A DNA stretch of 64,000 nucleotides from Clostridiales bacterium. GTDB lineage: Bacteria; Bacillota; Clostridia; Oscillospirales; Oscillospiraceae. The translations under genes were made by a program, and so were the position numbers. Of the stretch, positions 15,844 through 24,362 are shown piece after piece. Position 1 is the stretch's first letter; every line of letters starts with the position of its first letter. The stretch lies in NCBI GenBank assembly GCA_902363045.1, contig CABIYX010000008.1, forward strand, positions 1-64,000. The letters run 5' to 3'. Under the pieces are notes generated by a model. That model was not told the origin of the DNA, made no database searches, and was given only the letters and a program-made list of their open reading frames with translations.

Positions 15844-16605
15844 CTATACCGTGTGGAGCACCTGGCCATCCGGAAGCGCGAAAGAGGCCGTGGCGGGACA
15901 GGGGATCTGGACTTGTCCATAGGCGGTCATGCGGTACACCAGTTCTCCGTTGACCTCACGCTCCGCGGAGATGAGCAGGCCGTTGTCCGTACTGATCCAA
16001 TACCGCTCGACCGAGGCGCTGTCCTCCTCCTGAAAGGCGACGTAGACACAGGGATAGGGCCCGCGTAGCTCATAGCCGGTCTCGGTGATGGAGGCGGGAT
16101 CCAGGTCCAGCACCGTCTCATAGGTGGGGATGTGCTGGGCCAGGTCATGGGAGCGCTCATCCGCGGGGAGCGCGTTCCAGGCGGACGAGCCCTCGTACCA
16201 GTAGTAGGCGCGCTCCGGGCCGGCCAGGTCATGGCGCACCGCACCGGAGGCCAGATCCTGCCGGGTATGGGACCAGGCCCGGTCCTGCCAGTACTGGACG
16301 GAGGAGGAGAAGGAGCCGCCTGACCAGAGGGTCTCCACGGTGAGCTCCCGGTAGTAGCTGTCTGGGCGGACCAGGGTGGCCACGATGCTCTGGACAGTCT
16401 CGGGGGTGACGTCCACCTGCCAGTACTGGTCGGCGGCCTCAGGGGTGGAGGAGCCGGAGGCGGGGTCCTCTTCGGAGCTGGCGTCGCCGAGGGTGATGGA
16501 GGGGATATGGACGAAAAAGAGACTGCGGCCGAAGCTGGCGAAAATGGCCACAACGATCAGACAGGTGATGGCGATGGCGATGGCCAGACGGTTTTTAGAA
16601 TCCAA
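15844..16605 (-). CDS. Membrane-anchored protein of unknown function
   Basis: About 253 residues. One N-terminal transmembrane helix (A-I-A-I-A-I-T-C-L-I-V-V-A-I-F, residues about 8-25) is followed by a Ser/Glu/Pro-rich linker and an extracytoplasmic domain with several Trp/Tyr-rich strands (Y-Y-W-Y-E-G-S-S-A-W; V-E-R-Y-W-I-S-T-D-N-G-L-L-I-S-A-E). No family is recognised; outer-domain lipocalin-like or LolA-like carrier folds are possible. AGGAGG lies seven bases before a TTG at 16605, preferred over GTG at 16611. It is downstream of mnaA and may be cotranscribed. Confidence 0.7.
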   Translation of the reverse strand: MDSKNRLAIAIAITCLIVVAIFASFGRSLFFVHIPSITLGDASSEEDPASGSSTPEAADQYWQVDVTPETVQSIVATLVRPDSYYRELTVETLWSGGSFSSSVQYWQDRAWSHTRQDLASGAVRHDLAGPERAYYWYEGSSAWNALPADERSHDLAQHIPTYETVLDLDPASITETGYELRGPYPCVYVAFQEEDSASVERYWISTDNGLLISAEREVNGELVYRMTAYGQVQIPCPATASFALPDGQVLHTV

Positions 16606-16635
16606 ATCCACACCTCCTGTTCCGGACCGCGGCGG

Positions 16636-17787
16636 TCACGCCCCGCCGAAGGGGGCGGGGGGCTCCTCCCGCAAGCCGAATTTCCACTCGATGGCGTCGG
16701 CGATCCGGCGGCAGGCCAGCCCGTCTCCATAGGGGTTGACCGCGTGAGCCATGGCGGCATAGGCACCGGGATCGGTGAGCAGCTCGCGGGCCATGGAGAA
16801 GATGTCCTCCTCCTCCACACCAGCCAGCTTTACGGTGCCGGCGGCCACGGCCTCGGGGCGCTCGGTCTCGCGCCGGAGGACCAGCACCGGCTTGCCCAGG
16901 GCGGGGGCCTCCTCCTGAAGGCCGCCGGAGTCGGTCATCACCAGATGACAGCGGGCCATCAGGTTGTGCATCTCGTCCACCGCCAGCGGGGCGATGAGGT
17001 GGATGCGGGGATGTCCGTCCAGATACTTGTGGGCGGCCTCCTGCACCACGGGGGACAGGTGGACCGGATAGACCAGCTCCACGTCGGGGAAGGCGTCGGC
17101 GATCCGCCGCAGGGCGGTCATAATATTGGTCATGGGCTGCCCATAGTTCTCACGCCGGTGGCAGGTGACCAGGATGACCCGGCGGGCGGCATAGTCCAGG
17201 CGGTTGAGGATCTCCTCCTGGAAGGTGAACTGGGGACGCACCGTGGTCTGGAGAGCGTCGATGACGGTGTTTCCGGTGAGGAACACCCCCTGGGTGATGT
17301 TCTCCCGGGCCAGGTTCTCCCGGTTGGCCACGGTGGGGCAGAAGTGGAGGTCCGCGATGGCGCCCACCATCTTCCGGTTCATCTCCTCCGGGTAGGGGGA
17401 CCACTTGTCATAGGTCCGCAGGCCGGCCTCCACATGGCCCACCGGAACTTTATGGTAGAAGGCGGCCAGGGCCCCGGCAAAGGTGGTGGAGGTGTCCCCG
17501 TGGACCAGGACCAGGTCGGGCTTGGCCTGCTCCAGCACGCCGTCCATGCCGGTGAGGCACTTGGAAGTGATGGTGGACAGGGTCTGGCGGGGCTCCATGA
17601 TGTTCAGGTCATAGTCCGGCTTCAGCCGGAAGATGTTCAGCACCGAGTCCAGCATCTCCCGGTGCTGGGCGGTGACGCAGCACAGGGCGTTCAGGCCGGG
17701 GCGGCGGGACAGCTCCAGGGCCAGGGGGGCCATCTTGATGGCCTCCGGCCGGGTGCCGAAAATTGTCATAACAGTGACAGGTCTCAT
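16636..17787 (-). CDS. mnaA: UDP-N-acetylglucosamine 2-epimerase (non-hydrolysing)
   Basis: A 383-residue enzyme interconverting UDP-GlcNAc and UDP-ManNAc for wall teichoic acid or capsule synthesis. Landmarks are I-F-G-T-R-P-E-A-I-K-M-A-P near the N-terminus, V-H-G-D-T-S-T-T, V-E-A-G-L-R-T, P-E-E-M-N-R, the T-D-S-G-G-L-Q-E-E loop and R-x-E-T-E-R-P-E. Its ATG overlaps the tagO stop (ATGA), so the two are translationally coupled and likely act in the same pathway. Confidence 0.96.
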   Translation of the reverse strand: MRPVTVMTIFGTRPEAIKMAPLALELSRRPGLNALCCVTAQHREMLDSVLNIFRLKPDYDLNIMEPRQTLSTITSKCLTGMDGVLEQAKPDLVLVHGDTSTTFAGALAAFYHKVPVGHVEAGLRTYDKWSPYPEEMNRKMVGAIADLHFCPTVANRENLARENITQGVFLTGNTVIDALQTTVRPQFTFQEEILNRLDYAARRVILVTCHRRENYGQPMTNIMTALRRIADAFPDVELVYPVHLSPVVQEAAHKYLDGHPRIHLIAPLAVDEMHNLMARCHLVMTDSGGLQEEAPALGKPVLVLRRETERPEAVAAGTVKLAGVEEEDIFSMARELLTDPGAYAAMAHAVNPYGDGLACRRIADAIEWKFGLREEPPAPFGGA

Positions 17788-18959
17788 TTGTCAGATCGCT
17801 CCTCTTCACCGAAAAAGTAGTCGTTGCCCGCCACATCTCCGGGGGGCTGGCGTAGCTTCCGGGGGCGGGCCGGAGCGCCGTCCTGCGCAGGGGAATCGGG
17901 GGTCTCTCTGTGGTTCACGCGGTCCAGGTACAGCTTGGCGGACAGCCCCCCCGCCACGCACAGGGCCAGCAGGACCATCATGGCCTTCAGCACGCTGGTG
18001 GTGGTGAGCAAAACAGCGGACAGGCCCAGAATGGCGCTGATTACATACAGCACGGCCACCGCCTGCTTCTGGCTGAAGCCCATGTCGATGAGCCGGTGGT
18101 GGATATGGCCCCGGTCGGGCGCCATGGGGCTTTGGCCGTGGGACACCCGGCGGAAAATGGCGAAGCAGGTGTCAAAGATGGGCAGGCCCAGCATGAGGAA
18201 GGGGACCGCGAAGGAGATGATGGCATAGGACTTGAACAGCCCCTGGATGGACACCACCGCCAGGATGAAGCCCAGGAAGGTGGAGCCGGTATCCCCCATA
18301 AAGATCTTGGCTGGGTTCAGGTTATAGGGGAGAAAGCCGATACACCCGCCGGACAGGGCGGCCATGAGGAGAGCCACGTCGGGCTCCGCCACCGTGAGGG
18401 CGATGACCAGCATGGTCATGGAGCTGATGGTGGACACGCCGCAGGCCAGTCCGTCCAGTCCGTCGATCAGGTTGACCGCGTTGGTGATGCCCACGATCCA
18501 GATCACAGAGATGGGGATGGACAGCCAGCCCAGCACCCAGTAGGGGTCGCTACTGAAGATGTTGGGGTTGGAGAGAATGTCGATCCGGTTGCCCATGAGC
18601 ACGGCGATGAGGGCGGCCAGGATCTGGATCAGGAATTTCGGCATGGCGGGCAGCGCGTAGATGTCGTCAAAGATGCCCAGAATGACGATGACCACGGCCC
18701 CCAGAAGCATCCCGCGGAGGGGAGTGGTTAGGGGGATAAAGATCAGGGCGCTGAGGATAAAGCCAAAAAAGATGGCCAGTCCCCCCATCCGGGGGATGGG
18801 GTGCTTGTGCATCCGCCGGTTATCCCGGGGCACATCCACCGCGCCAACCTTGAAGGCCAGGGAGCGGACCACCGGAGTGGTGATAAAGGCCACCACAGCG
18901 GCGGCGAACAGCGCGGCGGCCACCGCGCCGATCACAGAGAGTTCAACAGAAGACAACAT
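17784..18959 (-). CDS. tagO: Undecaprenyl-phosphate GlcNAc-1-phosphate transferase (TagO/WecA)
   Basis: A 391-residue polytopic membrane enzyme of the MraY/WecA superfamily that loads GlcNAc-1-P onto undecaprenyl phosphate, the first step of teichoic acid or surface polysaccharide assembly. It shows D-x-F-D-D near residue 95, N-A-V-N-L-I-D-G-L-D-G-L-A, F-M-G-D-T-G-S and the D-R-G-H-I-H-H-R-L cytoplasmic loop. About ten or eleven transmembrane helices are visible. It is followed immediately by mnaA; the C-terminal 50 residues are a charged tail. Confidence 0.95.
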   Translation of the reverse strand: MLSSVELSVIGAVAAALFAAAVVAFITTPVVRSLAFKVGAVDVPRDNRRMHKHPIPRMGGLAIFFGFILSALIFIPLTTPLRGMLLGAVVIVILGIFDDIYALPAMPKFLIQILAALIAVLMGNRIDILSNPNIFSSDPYWVLGWLSIPISVIWIVGITNAVNLIDGLDGLACGVSTISSMTMLVIALTVAEPDVALLMAALSGGCIGFLPYNLNPAKIFMGDTGSTFLGFILAVVSIQGLFKSYAIISFAVPFLMLGLPIFDTCFAIFRRVSHGQSPMAPDRGHIHHRLIDMGFSQKQAVAVLYVISAILGLSAVLLTTTSVLKAMMVLLALCVAGGLSAKLYLDRVNHRETPDSPAQDGAPARPRKLRQPPGDVAGNDYFFGEEERSDK

Positions 18960-18994
18960 GAAGCAGTTCCTCTTTTGCAGTTGATATGGTTGGG

Positions 18995-19999
18995 TCAGCG
19001 GGCCACGAAACCCACCTTTTTATAGACCTTCCGCAGGGTCTTGGCGGCGGTATAGGACGCCTTCTCCGCGCCGGACTTATAGACGCTTTCCAGATACGCC
19101 TTGTCGGCCAGGATGCGGGTGGCCTCCTCCCGGATGGGGCGCAGGGTCTCGATGACGGCTTCGCCCACGGCGGGCTTGAACTTCCCGTAGCCGCAGCCGG
19201 TGAACTCGGCCTCGATCTCCGAAAAGCTTCTGCCGGTGACGGCGGAGTAGATGCTCATCAGGTTGGCTACGCCGGGCTTGTTGACAGGATCATAGCGGAC
19301 GCAGTTTTCGGTGTCGCTGTCGGTGATGGCCCGCTTGAACTTGCGCTGGATGTCCTCCGGCTTCTCCATGAGGAACACACAGCCCTCGGGGATGGATTTG
19401 GACATTTTGGACTCCGGATTGGTCAGCCCCATGATGCGGGCGCCGGCCTTGGGGATATAGGGCTCCGGGATCTTGAACACGTCGCCGTAGATATTGTTGA
19501 AGCGCTGGGCCACGTCACGGGTCAGCTCGCAGTGCTGCTTCTGGTCCTCACCCACGGGGACAAAGTCGGGCTGGTAGAGGAGAATATCGGCGGCCATCAG
19601 GGCGGGATAGGTGAACAGGCCGCCGTTGATGTTCTCCTTGTGCTTGGCGGACTTGTCCTTGAACTGGGTCATGCGGCTGAGCTCACCAAACATGGTGTAG
19701 CAGTTCAGCACCCATCCCAGCTCCGCATGGGCGGGGACATGGGACTGGATGAACAGGGTGTTCTTCTCCGGGTCCAGGCCGCAGGCGATGTACTGGGCCA
19801 GCTGCTCCAGGGTGCGGCGGCGCAGGTCGGCGGGGGTCTGCCGGACGGTGATGGTGTGCATATCCGCCATAAAATAGTAGCAGTCGAATTCGTCGGCCCG
19901 GGCCCCCCAATTCTTGATGGCGCCCAGATAGTTGCCCAGATGCAGGTCGCCGCTGGGCTGGATGCCGGAGAGCATCACTTTCTTTTTCGTTTCTTCCAT
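18995..19999 (-). CDS. trpS: Tryptophanyl-tRNA synthetase
   Basis: A 334-residue class I synthetase. S-G-I-Q-P-S-G-D-L-H-L-G-N-Y contains the HIGH-type motif and E-S-K-M-S-K-S the KMSKS loop; G-E-D-Q-K-Q-H lies between them. ATG at 19999 is chosen, four codons inside a longer frame that would start at a TTG without spacing to a ribosome site. A promoter lies about 100 bases upstream. I see no convincing T-box in the leader. Confidence 0.97.
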   Translation of the reverse strand: MEETKKKVMLSGIQPSGDLHLGNYLGAIKNWGARADEFDCYYFMADMHTITVRQTPADLRRRTLEQLAQYIACGLDPEKNTLFIQSHVPAHAELGWVLNCYTMFGELSRMTQFKDKSAKHKENINGGLFTYPALMAADILLYQPDFVPVGEDQKQHCELTRDVAQRFNNIYGDVFKIPEPYIPKAGARIMGLTNPESKMSKSIPEGCVFLMEKPEDIQRKFKRAITDSDTENCVRYDPVNKPGVANLMSIYSAVTGRSFSEIEAEFTGCGYGKFKPAVGEAVIETLRPIREEATRILADKAYLESVYKSGAEKASYTAAKTLRKVYKKVGFVAR

Positions 20000-20096
20000 A
20001 TCAAAACACAACCTTTTATCGAGATGTCAAATGCCGTCCCGGACTCCCGCGCGGCGTGAGGGCGGAACGAGGTCATAGGCATAAAAATACTACTAC

Positions 20097-20125
20097 ATCA
20101 TAACACATCTTGGCTGCAATAGCAA
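20097..20125 (-). promoter_or_regulatory. Sigma-A promoter of trpS
   Basis: Minus strand TTGCTA (20120-20125), 17-bp spacer, TATGAT (20097-20102). The transcript would carry a leader of about 90 nt before the trpS ATG. Confidence 0.65.
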
Positions 20126-20227
20126 CGTGCCCGCGCGGATTTGGAAGAAAAACTGGGGCGGCCGGCCTCTCCGCCGGAGCGCTGGAGGAAAAATCCTAAA
20201 TTTTTATTAAATTTTTTCCCTCCTCCC

Positions 20228-20256
20228 TTTACACGCTCTGCTTTTTGGAGTAAACT
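20228..20256 (+). promoter_or_regulatory. Sigma-A promoter of ireB
   Basis: TTTACA (20228-20233), 17-bp spacer, TAAACT (20251-20256), about 40 bases before the ireB start codon. Confidence 0.65.
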
Positions 20257-20298
20257 AGGCACAACTGTTCCATGCTTATTTTTTAGGAGGTGTTTTCG

Positions 20299-20550
20299 AT
20301 GGACGAGATGGATTTCACCCGGAAATTCCGGCTCGGCGACCAGCGCGATTTAGAGATCAAGGCGATCTTGGCCTCTGTGTATCAGGCGCTTCAGGAAAAG
20401 GGCTACAACCCGGTCAATCAGATCGTCGGCTATATCCTCTCCGAGGACCCCACCTATATCACGAACCATAACAACGCCCGGGCCATGATCCGGAAGGTGG
20501 ACCGGGACGAACTGCTCCAAACTCTGGTCAAATACTATCTTACCCACTGA
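20299..20550 (+). CDS. ireB: IreB family regulatory phosphoprotein (DUF965)
   Basis: An 83-residue protein highly typical of the IreB/DUF965 family: F-R-L-G-D, Y-x-A-L-x-E-K-G-Y-N-P-V-N-Q-I-V-G-Y-I-L-S-E-D-P-T-Y-I-T and N-A-R-x-x-I-R-K-x-D-R-D-E-L. In enterococci IreB is a substrate of the Ser/Thr kinase IreK and modulates antibiotic stress responses. The Thr near the N-terminus is the equivalent candidate phosphosite. ATG at 20299 lies eight bases after GGAGG. It is monocistronic in appearance, divergent from trpS. Confidence 0.96.
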   Translation: MDEMDFTRKFRLGDQRDLEIKAILASVYQALQEKGYNPVNQIVGYILSEDPTYITNHNNARAMIRKVDRDELLQTLVKYYLTH

Positions 20551-20568
20551 GCGGAGTAAGAAACAAAA

Positions 20569-20766
20569 ACAGCCCGCCGCGGCCCGGCGGGCTGTCCGCT
20601 TGTTGGAAAGCCTTTTCGACTGAGCACATGAAAAAGTGCTCAAACGCTGTTTGATCGAACATGAAAAACGATCCTGACGGTTTTCTTTCACACGACCTTT
20701 CTCTCCGGATCCTTTGGATGGAGGGCATTTCGACAGTCTCACAGTCCGCCGCAGCACGGCGGACTG
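20569..20766. repeat. Run of stem-loops between ireB and the DUF523 gene
   Basis: Inverted repeats in order: 11-bp ACAGCCCGCCG (20569-20579 with 20585-20595); 7-bp TGAGCAC (20621-20627 with 20636-20642, A-rich loop); a weaker GATCG pair with a similar A-rich loop (20653-20672); and 10-bp CAGTCCGCCG (20742-20751 with 20757-20766). The first probably terminates ireB and the last may attenuate the next gene. None has a long T-tract. Confidence 0.6.
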
Positions 20767-20788
20767 CGGTTAAATGAAGGGGGAGATT

Positions 20789-21235
20789 ATGGTGAAGATC
20801 CTGGTAAGCGCCTGTCTGCTGGGCGTTCCCTGCCGCTATGACGGGGCGGGGAAGGCAGAACCTCATATCGAGAAACTGAAACAGAGGGGCCACACCCTGA
20901 TCCCGGTCTGTCCGGAGGTGCTGGGCGGTCTGCCCACCCCGCGTCCACCGGCGGAGCGGCTGCCGGACGGCCGGGTGGTCACCCGGGAGGGGAAGGACGT
21001 GACGGCGGAGTACCGCTCCGGCGCGGAGCAGGCCCTGGCCCTGGCCCGGAGGCAGGGCTGTGCCCTGGCGGTCCTGAAGGAGCGCTCCCCCTCCTGCGGG
21101 CGGGGGCAGATCTATGACGGGACCTTTTCCCGCGCCTTGATCCCAGGCTCCGGTGTGGCAGCCCAGCTGCTGGAGGAGAATGGGATCCTGGTGTACGGAG
21201 AGTCACAACTGGAGGAGCTGCTGGACCGGCTGTGA
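20789..21235 (+). CDS. DUF523 family protein
   Basis: About 148 residues. The N-terminus reads I-L-V-S-A-C-L-L-G-V-P-C-R-Y-D-G, the hallmark of DUF523, and the middle has A-V-L-K-E-R-S-P-S-C-G and G-V-A-A-Q-L-L. The conserved Cys residues suggest a metal or thiol role, but the biochemical function is unknown. AAGGGGGAG lies just before the ATG at 20789. Confidence 0.9.
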   Translation: MVKILVSACLLGVPCRYDGAGKAEPHIEKLKQRGHTLIPVCPEVLGGLPTPRPPAERLPDGRVVTREGKDVTAEYRSGAEQALALARRQGCALAVLKERSPSCGRGQIYDGTFSRALIPGSGVAAQLLEENGILVYGESQLEELLDRL

Positions 21236-21258
21236 CGGGATCAGAAACAGACAGCTTC

Positions 21259-21288
21259 AGACGCTCCGCCGGGACCGGCGGGGCGTCT
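21259..21288. terminator. Terminator between convergent genes
   Basis: A 12-bp stem AGACGCTCCGCC / GGCGGGGCGTCT (one G-U) with a 6-nt loop, followed on the plus strand by CTGCTTCTT. Confidence 0.65.
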
Positions 21289-21323
21289 CTGCTTCTTAGC
21301 ACGCAGGTTTTTGGGAGAAGACC

Positions 21324-21992
21324 CTACTCCTCGTTCAGAGGGAGGGAAAAGGTCACGACCCCCTCCGCCGCCGGAGCCAGCGCGCACTGTGGGATGTAAA
21401 ATTCCAGGCCCTCCGGGGTGCGGCAGCACCGGTGGGGGGACAAAAACTGCCGCAGGCGGGGGCCGAAATCCGGGTCCAGAAAGCAGTCCCCCGCCGCCCG
21501 GCGGACCTCCCCCTGCTCCCGCAGCTTCCGGGTCAGGTGGCGCCACCACCGGCGGTCGCCGGGGAAGCAGTGCGCCACCGGCAGAGGGACCCCCTCCGGC
21601 AGGGACCAGAGATCGCCCATCCGCACCTGGAGCGGGCGGCCGTCTCCATGTAGCTCCTCCGCGTCCAGACGGATGCTCAGACTTTCTTGGTCCTGAAACA
21701 GGACCCGGCCCTCCAGACGGGCCTGCCAGGGCTGGAATGGACGGGCCAGATCCCGGCAGCGGGCCAGATCCAGGCAGGACTGCCAGTAGAGCGCCCGGTC
21801 CCACCGGCGGCGCCAGACCTCCGCCAGCCGCTGGTAATACCGGTCCACTCTCCGGCCGCCCTGCCCTCCGGCCTGGATCCGGGGACGGGACAGTGTATAA
21901 TCCAGCACCGGCTCCCCTTGCAGCGAAAGCGTCCGCCGCTCCTCCTGCCACAGCACCGTCCAGTCTGACTGTTTCTTCCCCACTGTCTCCAT
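21324..21992 (-). CDS. DUF3298/RsiV-like protein
   Basis: A 222-residue soluble protein with no visible signal peptide or membrane helix. The N-terminus (L-D-Y-T-L-S-R-P-R-I) and C-terminus (F-Y-I-P-Q-C-A-L-A-P-A-A-E-G-V-V-T-F-S-L-P) resemble the DUF3298 domain of RsiV and PdaC-type proteins, including the conserved Y-x-P pattern near the end. Assignment is tentative. It is transcribed towards the DUF523 gene. Confidence 0.6.
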   Translation of the reverse strand: METVGKKQSDWTVLWQEERRTLSLQGEPVLDYTLSRPRIQAGGQGGRRVDRYYQRLAEVWRRRWDRALYWQSCLDLARCRDLARPFQPWQARLEGRVLFQDQESLSIRLDAEELHGDGRPLQVRMGDLWSLPEGVPLPVAHCFPGDRRWWRHLTRKLREQGEVRRAAGDCFLDPDFGPRLRQFLSPHRCCRTPEGLEFYIPQCALAPAAEGVVTFSLPLNEE

Positions 21993-22062
21993 GCGTATCC
22001 CTCCCGATTTTGGTCCATCCTATGCGCAGACGGAAAAATCCGTGTGGAGGAGTTGATTTCTG

Positions 22063-22091
22063 TTTACTTTCACGAGGTAGTGTGTTACAAT
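22063..22091 (+). promoter_or_regulatory. Sigma-A promoter of the yerC-methyltransferase-hslO unit
   Basis: TTTACT (22063-22068), 17-bp spacer, TACAAT (22086-22091), 40 bases before the yerC start. Confidence 0.65.
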
Positions 22092-22131
22092 GAATCGAGA
22101 ATGGGAGACCGTGAGGAAAGGAGTTTCATTC

Positions 22132-22437
22132 ATGTCGAAGTTTTATGATAAGCCCTCCAGCGATCTGCTGTATCAGGCTCTGCTGGAGGTACAGGATCTG
22201 GAGGAGTGCCGCCGGTTTTTGCAGGACCTGTGCACAGTATCAGAGCTGAAGGCGATGGAGCAGCGGATGGAGGTGGCCATGCTGCTGGATCAGGGGCTGA
22301 TTTACAGTGACATTCTGGAGCGGACCGGGGCGTCCAGCGCCACCATCAGCCGGGTGAACCGCTGTCTGCACTATGGAGCGGACGGCTACCGCGCCATCCT
22401 CCCCCGCCTGAAGGAGCAGCGTGATGAGCAGCTATGA
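22132..22437 (+). CDS. yerC: YerC/YecD family TrpR-like regulator
   Basis: A 101-residue protein matching the Firmicute YerC/YecD family: F-L-x-D-L-C-T-V-S-E-L-K-A-M-E-Q-R, then a TrpR-like helix-turn-helix with T-G-A-S-S-A-T-I-S-R-V-N-R-C-L-x-Y-G. It is presumably a DNA-binding repressor; its ligand is unknown. ATG at 22132 has AAGGAG eight bases upstream. The gene ends inside the start of the methyltransferase. Confidence 0.93.
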   Translation: MSKFYDKPSSDLLYQALLEVQDLEECRRFLQDLCTVSELKAMEQRMEVAMLLDQGLIYSDILERTGASSATISRVNRCLHYGADGYRAILPRLKEQRDEQL

Positions 22438-23194
22438 TTTTCTGGCGGGCTGCTATGACGAGCTGACCACCGATGTGGGCTATCCGGCCTGGGCGGACTA
22501 TCTGGAGGCCCACTTCCGGCGGAAGGGGCTGCCCGGGCGGACGGTGCTGGATCTGGCCTGCGGAACGGGCTCCCTCACCTGGGAGCTGGCCGCCCGTGGC
22601 TATGAGATGATCGGGGTGGACCGCTCGCCGGAGATGCTGGCGGAGGCGGCGGCCAAAAGCCGGGAGGATGTGGAGACGCCCCCGATCTTTCTCTGTCAGT
22701 CCATGGACAAGCTGGATCTGTACGGGACCATTGACGCCTGCGTCTGCTGTCTGGACAGCGTCAATTATGTCACCGACCCCAGGCAGCTGAAGAAGGCATT
22801 TGCCCGGGTCTGGCTGTTCCTGATGCCCGGGGGGCTGTTTTTGTTCGACATCAATACGCCGGCTAAGCTGCGTGGGTTGGATGGACAGGTCTTTTTGGAC
22901 GAGACGGAGGATACCTACTGCGTCTGGCGGGCGGAATATGAGAAGCGCGGCCGGATCTGTTCCTATTTTATGGACATTTTCCGCCTGGATCCCGGCTCCG
23001 GGCTGTGGGAGCGGGGGGAGGAGCTGCACCGGGAGCGGGCCTATGAGCCGGAGGAACTGACCGGCTTCCTGCGGGAGGCCGGGTTCCGGGACATCCGGCA
23101 GTATGGGAACCTAAAGCTGCGCCCCCCTCGGGAGGGGGAGGACCGGATCTTTTTCGCAGCCCGGAAGGATCCAAACATGACCGGCCAGGTCTGA
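22424..23194 (+). CDS. Class I SAM-dependent methyltransferase
   Basis: About 256 residues of a Rossmann-fold methyltransferase: motif I L-D-L-A-C-G-T-G-S-L near residue 42, G-V-D-R-S-P-E-M-L after strand 2, D-A-C-V-C-C-L-D-S-V-N-Y-V (motif IV region) and F-L-M-P-G-G-L-F-L-F-D-I-N-T. Clostridial yerC-linked members are common but the substrate is not known. The start overlaps yerC by 14 bases with AAGGAG correctly spaced, indicating co-translation. Confidence 0.9.
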   Translation: MSSYDFLAGCYDELTTDVGYPAWADYLEAHFRRKGLPGRTVLDLACGTGSLTWELAARGYEMIGVDRSPEMLAEAAAKSREDVETPPIFLCQSMDKLDLYGTIDACVCCLDSVNYVTDPRQLKKAFARVWLFLMPGGLFLFDINTPAKLRGLDGQVFLDETEDTYCVWRAEYEKRGRICSYFMDIFRLDPGSGLWERGEELHRERAYEPEELTGFLREAGFRDIRQYGNLKLRPPREGEDRIFFAARKDPNMTGQV

Positions 23195-23233
23195 GACCGG
23201 GCGGGACAAGAAGCGAAAAGAGAGGAAAAACAA

Positions 23234-24112
23234 ATGCGCGACGAACTGGTAAGAGCGATCACGGCGGACGGCCTGGTCAAGGCGGTGGCCGTGACCGGCC
23301 GTGACCTGGTGGAGCGGGCCAGGGAGATCCATACCCTGCTGCCCATGGCCACCGCCGCCCTGGGGCGGACCCTGCTGGCCGCCTCCATGATGGGGGATAT
23401 GCTGAAAATAGACGGGGCCTCCCTCACACTCCAGATCAAGGGCGGCGGGCCGCTGGGGACGGTACTGGCCGTGTCGGACAACAGCGGCAAGGTGCGGGGC
23501 TATGTGCAGGATCCCCATGTGGAGCTGCGAGAGAAGGCGCCCGGAAAGCTGGATGTGGGCTGGGCCGTTGGCACGGCAGGGAACCTCACCGTCATCAAGG
23601 ACCTGGGGATGAAGGAGCCCTATGTGGGCACCATCGGTCTGTTCTCCGGAGAGATCGCCGATGACATCGCCATGTATTTTGTAGAGAGCGAGCAGATCCC
23701 CACTGCCTGCGCCCTAGGGGTGCTGGTGGGGGTGGACCAGTCTGTCACCGCCGCGGGAGGCTATCTGATCCAACTGCTGCCCGGCGCGGGGGAGGAGATC
23801 ATCAGCAAGATCGAGGCCGGAGTCCAGCACATGGGGCCGGTCACGCCGGTCCTGGAGCGGGGCGTGGACGCCCGGGGATTGCTCCAGGAGGTCCTGTCCG
23901 GGTTCCAGCTGGAGTTTTTGGAGAGCCACCCCGTCGAGTACCGCTGCTACTGCTCCAGGGACCGGGTGACCCGGGCGCTGATCAGTATGGGCAGGGAGGA
24001 GCTGGAGTCCCTGATCCGGGAACAGGGACAGGCGGATCTGACCTGCCAGTTCTGCGACGCGGTCTACCACTATACAAGGGACGACTTGGAGGCCGTCCTG
24101 AATGGGATGTAG
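23234..24112 (+). CDS. hslO: Hsp33 redox-regulated chaperone
   Basis: A 292-residue cytoplasmic holdase. The N-terminal domain has the conserved T-x-x-L-G-R-T-L and S-L-T-L-Q-I-K-G-G-G-P-L-G segments. The C-terminal redox switch has the four zinc cysteines, C-Y-C at about 236-238 and C-Q-F-C at about 269-272. Oxidation of these releases zinc and activates chaperone function. AGAGGAAAAACAA precedes the ATG. It is the last gene of the yerC unit. Confidence 0.97.
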   Translation: MRDELVRAITADGLVKAVAVTGRDLVERAREIHTLLPMATAALGRTLLAASMMGDMLKIDGASLTLQIKGGGPLGTVLAVSDNSGKVRGYVQDPHVELREKAPGKLDVGWAVGTAGNLTVIKDLGMKEPYVGTIGLFSGEIADDIAMYFVESEQIPTACALGVLVGVDQSVTAAGGYLIQLLPGAGEEIISKIEAGVQHMGPVTPVLERGVDARGLLQEVLSGFQLEFLESHPVEYRCYCSRDRVTRALISMGREELESLIREQGQADLTCQFCDAVYHYTRDDLEAVLNGM

Positions 24113-24120
24113 AGAGACAG

Positions 24121-24350
24121 TCGAAAAAGTGGCACAGCCACTTTTTCGAAGAGGATTGCACGAAAGCTTCGCCTCGATTTCTTGCGAAATTGTCGGCGAA
24201 GCTTTCGTAAGAAGTGTCATTTCCGAGGTACATACCCCCGGAAATGACGGGGCCCAATTTTATTCCGTCGCCTCCGGGCGACGGAACTCCTTGCAGGAGG
24301 GCTTTTTTGACAAACAGAGGCGCACGGCCAAAGCCGTGCGCCTCTGTTTG
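24121..24350. repeat. Array of perfect inverted repeats between hslO and pfkA
   Basis: At least five consecutive hairpins: 13 bp (24121-24133/24137-24149), 14 bp (24160-24173/24195-24208, with a further small stem inside its loop), 10 bp (24216-24225/24239-24248), 10 bp (24263-24272/24277-24286) and 18 bp (24311-24328/24333-24350). A small stem plus TTTTTT lies near 24287-24308. The last probably serves as terminator for pfkA and the T6 one for hslO. The others exceed what two convergent genes need. Confidence 0.85.
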
Positions 24351-24362
24351 ATTATGAGTAGC

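Noticed and set aside
20000..20096. T-box leader of trpS
   Set aside because: No convincing GGUGGNACCGCG-type antiterminator or specifier loop could be found in the roughly 90-nt leader.
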